Positions 60,401-64,000 of a stretch of DNA of 64,000 bases are shown piece after piece. Numbering within the stretch: the first letter of the stretch is position 1; the number at the start of each line of letters is the position of its first letter. Where the stretch lies: NCBI GenBank assembly GCA_014607495.2, contig CP053148.1:14942001-15006000 (forward strand), given 5' to 3'. The stretch is from Carposina sasakii (lineage: Eukaryota; Arthropoda; Insecta; Lepidoptera; Carposinidae). A program made the position numbers and the translations under genes. The notes below the pieces were generated by a model, which did no database searches, had not been told where the DNA came from, and worked only from the letters and a program-made list of their open reading frames with translations.

Positions 60401-62153
60401 AAGGACTAAAGTTTAACAAACCTGCGTCAACCGGAGAACCTTCCCAGGCATCAAATTGAGTACGGGCGGGTCGTTGACAGGCGTCACATTTACGTGCAAC
60501 ACAAACGTGTTGCGCCCTTGCAGGTACGAAGGCAGCGTGAACTTTGACTCCGGAACTAGTTCCATGTCGAGAACTATTGCGTCGTGATGTCGTTCCGAGC
60601 CGTCGTGGACGTAACGCACCTAAAATTGGAGGTATTGTTTTTTTTTCTATAAAAGCAGCTAAGTAGTTAAATGAAACAAACAGCAGGGCTATTGGCTATC
60701 TTTTTTGACAGTTATAATGAAGCAAGATTGAAAGTATTGGCGAGAAAGAAAGGCGAAATAACATGTTGTACGTAAAGAGGTGATGTCTGTCTTTATGAGA
60801 TTTTGATGCACTCCATTGAGTTAATTTTGATTTCTCGGTTATTACTACATAATTCAAATGTTCTACCTAGTATTGTAGGTATTTATATCCTATAATCTCG
60901 AAGAAAACACTAAGCAAAAGTGGACTGCCACGGAATTCATTCGCTATGCAAGTGTTCTCCAAACTTGATAAGTACATGCGAGCTGCTTTCAAGTCTATTT
61001 TCATAACAATACATTGCTCTAGTAGTACTAACATTGGGTTTGTTTCGGAGGATTTTCTCGAATATTTCATCCATCACAACACAAAAGTAATTTTACCTAT
61101 TATTGGCTGTTTTTGCACTGTATACTTTAATTTGGCGTAAATGAAACAATAATAGGCAAAGATAATGTAGAATCGGTATAATACGACCTAAATTAAAATA
61201 ACATCATTCATTGAAAATCATGCGAATTATGGTATATTGCAAGATTTTTAAATCAGTCGCATAATATCGATAGAAATTTCTGATGTGACGTCACGGGACC
61301 CGATGTACACCGAGTATGCACTATCGCACGTTGGTCATCGAAGAGATATGCAATACCAAAATTATGACACTGGCGGTAACCAATTTCGGTTGACAACCGT
61401 GCTCGTTGGTAACGTAAGTTAGTCAATAGCCCTGCAGGTATTTGTTGATGTGCCTTTTTCGTTTTAAATACGTCAGAGAAGCATGTGGCTCATGAAGCAT
61501 TTATAGTTAATATTAGGACACTTGTATGTACTTGTAAGATATGAGTTGGATGAGTGACATTTGACATTTTGACGTCTTAAAAAGTTCAGGTTTGTGTTTT
61601 CTAAATAAGCTTCTTTAGGTGTTTTATAGTACAAACTTTATATGAGTAGGTACTATTGAATTCAGTAGTAAACTCTTAAGGAACTAATGATGATAGTATA
61701 CACAAAACTGTTATAAATAATAAAAAACATAATTTCCTTCTTTCAGATTCTTTCTACGTCTATATCAAATAAAGTATAGTGGCATTCAAAAAAGCCATCA
61801 TACGCAATTAAGGCATATTATATGCCACGTCACTCGTCATCTTCAAAGTATGGACAAATCGTTAAAATGATCTTCTTCTTCAGCCTATTGCACTCCACTG
61901 CTGGACGTAGGCCTACCCCAGGGCGCGCCACATATAGCATGACGCAATAATGCTTTTGCATAAAAAGCCTTACCTTGTCCCTAGACAAGTCCATCAGCGT
62001 AAAAGACTGCTTCGACTTAATCTCCCCTTCTATAGCAATATAGCCATATTGACACCCGAGGCGTACTATGTCAATCACTGCCACACCACCTTCTAGTACT
62101 GTCAGTGGGTAGAGGGACACTAATTCGAGCTCGCTGTTTGATTTTGTATATAC
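42385..62153 (-). CDS. kon: Chondroitin sulfate proteoglycan 4 / kon-tiki (perdido) orthologue, 3' sixteen exons, partial
   Basis: Exons in gene order: 62,153-61,974; 60,619-60,422; 58,418-58,312; 57,911-57,776; 56,647-56,472; 55,908-55,749; 55,220-54,015; 53,555-53,374; 52,916-52,763; 52,177-51,688; 51,294-51,099; 49,792-49,637; 49,445-47,576; 43,912-43,684; 42,991-42,844; 42,486-42,385. Every border is GT/AG and phases match. They encode about 1,896 residues: roughly 15 CSPG repeats (recurring FTQxDI then Y(V/E)H(D/S)G blocks, PVNDPP linkers), one TM helix, and a tail ending QYWV, the PDZ ligand also found at the CSPG4/NG2 C-terminus. In flies kon acts at the surface of muscle tips during myotube targeting and attachment and works with the PDZ protein Grip. 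Signal peptide and laminin-G exons are absent and must lie beyond 64 kb. Three exons have one-base frameshifts (near 52,012, 48,281 and 43,828). Confidence 0.92.
43684..43912 (-). CDS. kon: kon exon e14: transmembrane helix and start of the cytoplasmic tail, frameshifted
   Basis: Entered in phase 0, it reads VANGNSASYY followed by the helix MTALMALAVTILAVAAMV, then TGA. The natural stop-transfer sequence VVKWRRYLLLQQNG lies one frame over and is open to the donor in phase 2, which the next exon requires. One base appears missing in the G/T-rich run near 43,828, where GGTGGGGTGG replaces a likely GGTGGTGGTGG. The tail is proline-rich (PIPLPRPPDHL), suggesting a possible SH3-type ligand. Confidence 0.85.
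46377..46439. other. Perfect 24-bp hairpin in a kon intron
   Basis: Arm 46,377-46,400 (TAGATGAAATAATTTGATTG...) is exactly complementary to 46,416-46,439 across a 15-base AT loop. Probably a small MITE. Confidence 0.75.
46593..47107 (-). pseudogene. Truncated two-exon relic of a repetitive gene family (probably SWIM-finger/YqaJ-type), nested in a kon intron
   Basis: Exon 47,107-46,977 begins MTDTGYVKAQSDNFPKIYVF and ends at an AAG/GTAAAT donor. Exon 46,815-46,593 begins after TTTTTTAG in matching phase with RSKRETYGDSAVGYVQVKRE and stops after 117 residues in all. From memory, many insect genomes hold repetitive proteins that open with a similar (M)ADTGYVKAQS block and continue into a Cys/His SWIM finger and a YqaJ-like nuclease domain. 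Here the homology stops near TLVCDEAEETVLSVQ, just before the metal-binding cysteines, so this is a 3'-truncated copy. The family name is recalled, not searched. Confidence 0.5.
47576..49445 (-). CDS. kon: kon exon e13: last extracellular CSPG repeats, with one-base deletion frameshift
   Basis: This 1,870-base exon carries five repeat cores: EFTQKDINESLIYYEH, SLTQMQLESGVIIYEHDG, KFTQEDINNGKIIYEHSG, HFSQRDLIDKSVIYMQN and SFTHEDVKAGVIYYVCKK. The first three are in the entry frame. That frame is lost near 48,281, after LTIDVIPVILNATS, and the rest (SIHVIQGSNFAAVTTDQIYI onward) is open in the next frame to the donor at 47,575. Restoring one base gives 623 codons and exit phase 0. Confidence 0.88.
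49637..49792 (-). CDS. kon: kon exon e12, splice acceptor rebuilt by a SINE insertion
   Basis: Encodes YVNDVDTPAYNVTIRVVD and a QFTQADIDNGQVVFIHT repeat block. Phase 1 at both ends fits e11 and e13. Its acceptor ATTGTTTTTAG, plus the first two exon bases, is one arm of a perfect 13-bp target-site duplication around a SINE. The region where the branch point would lie now consists of the SINE's ATC-repeat tail. Confidence 0.85.
49804..50049 (-). mobile_element. 5'-truncated SINE inserted in a kon splice acceptor
   Basis: Same family as the full copy at 31,484-31,840 but lacking the tRNA head. It is flanked by a perfect 13-bp target-site duplication ATCTAAAAACAAT (49,791-49,803 and 50,050-50,062). 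The left copy contains the acceptor of kon exon e12. Confidence 0.9.
50790..51092. repeat. Three-unit minisatellite beside the e11 donor of kon
   Basis: Units of roughly 90-105 bp share ATGTATATCTATTGCACGTG, GCGAGAAAATCGCGTATTT and GGACGTCTGCCTAATTAGTC. The last unit ends only a few bases from the donor of exon e11 (51,098). Confidence 0.7.
51688..52177 (-). CDS. kon: kon exon e10 with one-base insertion frameshift
   Basis: The exon is entered in phase 0 from e9 (VLE then VMHPQIEPSNIVYQV) and stays in frame to VFDQSIINSKS. The frame then runs into TAG. The expected continuation LVYVQSGVNRTRDRIKMDI lies one base over and leads in phase into e11 (YANDGSEVTADLF). Dropping a single A near 52,012 gives F-to-Y spacing of 13 residues, the same as in the repeat in e4, and makes the exon 489 bases, a multiple of three. 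Most likely an assembly indel; a real null mutation is the alternative. Confidence 0.85.
52431..52693. mobile_element. Palindromic MITE (ACAGGGTGTAAC family) in a kon intron
   Basis: Left ACAGGGTGTAACAGAAAGGG and right TTTTTTTTACACCCTGTATA. Both arms carry TATGTTAAGCGAAAAGCT and AGAACCTAT, so nearly the whole 260 bp is one inverted repeat. Other copies: 33,073-33,317 (CRAL-TRIO intron 3), 40,097-40,304, and one arm at 42,544-42,680. Confidence 0.75.
53186..53295 (+). mobile_element. SINE head (tRNA-like part) only
   Basis: Holds ATAGCCCAGTGGTTAAGACG, a GGGAGGCGTAAG anticodon-side segment and B box GTTCGATCCC, followed by the start of the SINE body (CCAATGAATTTATT). Not a functional tRNA: no matching acceptor stem. 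Lies in a kon intron. Confidence 0.7.
54015..55220 (-). CDS. kon: kon exon e7: long extracellular exon with three CSPG repeats
   Basis: A 1,206-base exon, 402 codons, phase 0 at both ends, fully open. It holds three repeats recognised by TFTQHHIDSDQLWYRLHR, FFTLSELNSDRVYYAHDDSE and KFSQDDINKNLVLFKHQG. Strand bases (FNITHLPKHGKIEV, IIYTVLGFTKVPLNGG) precede each. Several N-x-S/T sequons are present, as expected for an ectodomain. Confidence 0.9.
55481..55690 (-). repeat. (GAT)n-tailed repeat in a kon intron
   Basis: Minus-orientation copy, same strand as kon. Its 5' end (GTGCCGGCAGAGTAGAG complement) lies about 60 bases downstream of the donor of exon e6. Confidence 0.7.
56703..57037. mobile_element. 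MITE with CCCCCTGATTACGT termini in a kon intron
   Basis: Left CCCCCTGATTACGTAAAAGC and right GCTTTGACGTAATCAGGGGG, followed inward on both sides by AATAGCAAAGC, make about 30-bp inverted repeats. Confidence 0.75.
57186..57365 (+). repeat. (GAT)n-tailed repeat, partial, in a kon intron
   Basis: Contains AAGGGTTTATGGAAGGTGGG, the CACCAACCCGCCTGCCC block and GGGGGAGGCCTACGTAC. Both extremities are missing. Confidence 0.65.
58500..58790. repeat. Dispersed repeat with nested 36-bp tandem units, kon intron
   Basis: Starts ACTGTTCCCAAAATAGCTAG and ends GGAGATGCAGCTGATGTATT, like the pieces at 33,315-33,450 and 55,285-55,440. Inside, about three units of ATCTAGTCCCGTTATGTA-type sequence lie between 58,579 and 58,690. 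Confidence 0.55.
59210..59446 (-). mobile_element. Second tRNA-derived SINE family
   Basis: The minus strand reads CGGTAGCTCAGTGGTTAGAG (A box), then a perfect T-arm GTGGGTTCGATTCCCAC (B box), followed by an AT-rich body with GGAAAATGGCGCCGGAAG and CCCATTCTGGGTAGG. The acceptor and anticodon stems do not pair, so this is a SINE rather than a tRNA gene. A body-like fragment (GGCTGTATGGGC...CAGTTCCCCTT) also occurs near 12,052. Confidence 0.7.
60422..62153 (-). CDS. kon: kon exons e1-e2: most N-terminal CSPG repeat in the window
   Basis: Exon 62,153-61,974 opens after acceptor TTGACAG in phase 0 and carries the repeat core YIAIEGE...SFTLMDLSRDK. Exon 60,619-60,422 continues with VRYVHDGSERHHDAIVL and the linker VTPVNDPPVLNLMPGKVLRL. 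Counting FT-x-x-D blocks downstream gives 15 repeats in all, the number in mammalian NG2, so this may be the first repeat after the laminin-G domains. No further exon is visible between here and 64 kb. Confidence 0.85.
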
Positions 62154-62508
62154 CTGTCAATGTATTATTATAATTAGCTTTTAATAAAACCTACAGAATT
62201 AGACAAAAAGCAATTGCAAAAGCTTAGGCATTTGTGAAAATAGCTTAGAAACAAAAGTGCAGACAAAAGACACTTATTATCACTTTACCTGGCTCTCCTT
62301 ATTATGATACTCTAAAAAATATATACTGTACACATACATTAGGGTCAAGACACATTGTAAAGGCTCACAGACCGATGCGTGGCCGCACGCCGTGTATACT
62401 GAGTTGTTAAGTATTGTGAGACAGGACACACCGGTACACGGTCTAGTACTAGTAGTCAATGTAATACTGCTAATGTCGGTGATCACTCCTCCATCTCAGC
62501 AAACAAAT

Positions 62509-62599
62509 CCACACCACCTTCTAGTACTGTCAGTGGGTAGAGGGACACTAATTCGAGCTCGCTGTTTGATTTTGTATATACCTGTCAATGTATTATTAT
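62509..62599 (-). pseudogene. 91-bp duplicate of the 5' edge of kon exon e1
   Basis: Identical base for base to 62,081-62,171, offset 428 bp. It includes the acceptor and the first 73 bases of exon e1 (start GTATATACAAAATC), then diverges. It has no donor, so it cannot replace the exon. Confidence 0.85.
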
Positions 62600-62809
62600 T
62601 GCTGCTGCCTAATTAGCCGTGTATAGTAATTTTATAGTTTGGAAGTACGTATACGAAACCTAACTACGGTAGTTGGCGGCGATGGAGGTTATGTGTTGGT
62701 GAAAATTTAGTCGGGAATCGAAAGCAACTCCAAGACGACAGAGCTAACCCGGCTTAAAGAACCTAACATATATTGGGCGAGCAGCGGCACTCGGGCACGG
62801 CTAAACGTC

Positions 62810-63400
62810 ATAACGCAACAAAAGCTTGAAAAGCGAGTTGATGTCTTCCTGTAGAGTCGGTGCTATTCTTCACCCCATATATCAGCTTAAGGTCATCCGC
62901 ATAAAGAATTTAAAAGGGGGCCTAATATGACCCTGACTAATCCAGACCTCGTGTGATAGGAATTAGACACAAAGCACCCGTGCCGTACAAAAGTGCAGCA
63001 AACAACAAAAGACATCCTTATTTAGCAATACGTATTATCAACCGGTCGAAAGCTTTTTTAAAATCAAAGTAAATTACATCTACTTTACCTTATCCAAGGC
63101 TCTAAGATGGAGTGGACCAGACTAAGTAGATTGGTTTCGGAGCGATTTGACCTAAAACCGTGTTGCGAATCACACAAGAACGGATTGATCTGGGCGGAAA
63201 TCCGCCTTTCAGTATGAATTCAAATACCTTCGCAAGTGCTGAGATATGGCAATGGGACGATAATTATCCACCCTGGTAGTATATTCGTCTTAGGGATTGG
63301 TTACCCGGGATCTTCATTGTTTTGGATAAGACAGTGGAAAGTGCCAGATTGAAAATATGACAAATTGGAAGCCTCAAAGTTTTTTTACTCCCTTAAGAAT
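62810..63400 (-). pseudogene. Decayed LINE reverse transcriptase fragment
   Basis: Minus-strand fragments in the order expected for non-LTR reverse transcriptase: GFRSNRSETNL (about 63,160-63,130), YFDFKKAFD (about 63,075-63,045), and YADDLKLIYG (about 62,903-62,875), the catalytic Y-A-D-D box. Frames are broken by stops. It lies on the 5' side of the partial kon gene, presumably within an intron. Confidence 0.65.
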
Positions 63401-63842
63401 ATAGCAGGTAAGTTACCGGAGCTTTGTTTCGTGATCAATGCCCGTGCACGTCCTCGAGGGTAATGTAATTGATATTTATGTAATGACGTATGGACGTGTA
63501 CGTACCGCTAGAAAAGTAACTAGCAAATATTGAGTGCCTCACCGCCGACGTATTCCTTTCCGTATGAGAGACACGGGACTCGAATCCGCCTTTGATTTTA
63601 AACTACCTACATGTGCCAAAAAGACGGGGATTGGACTAACTTTGGTCACCGAATATAAGTAATGGATGCGTATACGTAGACGTAAGCATAAACGTCAAGC
63701 GGTGACAGTTCCATACATTAAACTAAGAGGTACGTGTACGTCTACGCTTGCGTGCACGCATACGCATCCGGTGTGCTCGAGCCTTTAACATCTGACGCAA
63801 AATATATGGCGCGTGAGATCGCGAGGGGTGCTACTAATAGTC

Positions 63843-64000
63843 ATCTCCGACCGTATTTCGGTCAAGGCGACCAATCTCTACAAAGATTGGCCAGGTACGT
63901 AGGAGATATTATAGTGCACAAGTGTGTACGCAAACACAGATGCACTCTCTATTCCCTCACTCTCATAGTCCGATGGGACGGAAAGCCGACACGACCGGAG
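63843..64000 (-). mobile_element. SINE copy running off the window end
   Basis: Begins with the tail side CATCTCCGACCGTATTTCGG and matches the SINE body up to the last base of the window. Confidence 0.8.

Noticed and set aside
42385..62153. FRAS1/FREM-family identity
   Set aside because: CSPG repeats are shared with that family, but there is no Calx-beta block before the TM helix and the tail ends QYWV as in CSPG4.
1..64000. CRISPR array, bacterial operon or phage content
   Set aside because: No regularly spaced direct repeats with unique spacers; gene structure is spliced and eukaryotic throughout.

Overview
This window looks like nuclear DNA of a moth or butterfly. It is AT-rich and intron-rich, splice sites are GT/AG, and dispersed repeats fill most of the non-coding space. 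The repeats are of kinds I know from Lepidoptera: SINE-like elements with (GAT)n tails, palindromic MITEs, and decayed LINE fragments. Species cannot be told from the sequence.

Left part (1-29 kb). Mostly repeats: a jockey-like LINE relic near 4.5-5.1 kb, a THAP-domain remnant at 5.4 kb, a 440-bp palindromic element at 6.6-7.1 kb, an R2/type-1-like LINE tail at 20 kb, and many MITEs. Coding signals are few. One is an orphan minus-strand 5' coding exon (8,375-8,563). The other is a plus-strand locus at 11.1-13.3 kb with two similar exons, each encoding one hydrophobic transmembrane segment. Both share the same splice phases and can join the same small 3' exon ending at an AATAAA signal.

Middle (29.6-36.4 kb). 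A complete six-exon plus-strand gene for a 336-residue CRAL-TRIO (Sec14-like) lipid-transfer protein of the insect alpha-tocopherol-transfer-protein/clavesin type. MITEs sit in several of its introns.

Right part (42.4-62.2 kb). The 3' sixteen exons of a large minus-strand gene for a CSPG4/NG2 orthologue (Drosophila kon-tiki/perdido). They encode about 15 CSPG repeats, one transmembrane helix and a cytoplasmic tail ending in the PDZ ligand QYWV. The N-terminal (laminin-G) exons must lie beyond 64 kb. Exon phases fit throughout, but three exons carry single-base frameshifts, so the gene as assembled is not continuously open. One intron holds a truncated two-exon relic of a repetitive gene family. 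A SINE has inserted into the splice acceptor of another exon and duplicated it as its target site.

The CRAL-TRIO and kon genes converge (3' ends about 6-7 kb apart). Nothing suggests functional linkage between them.
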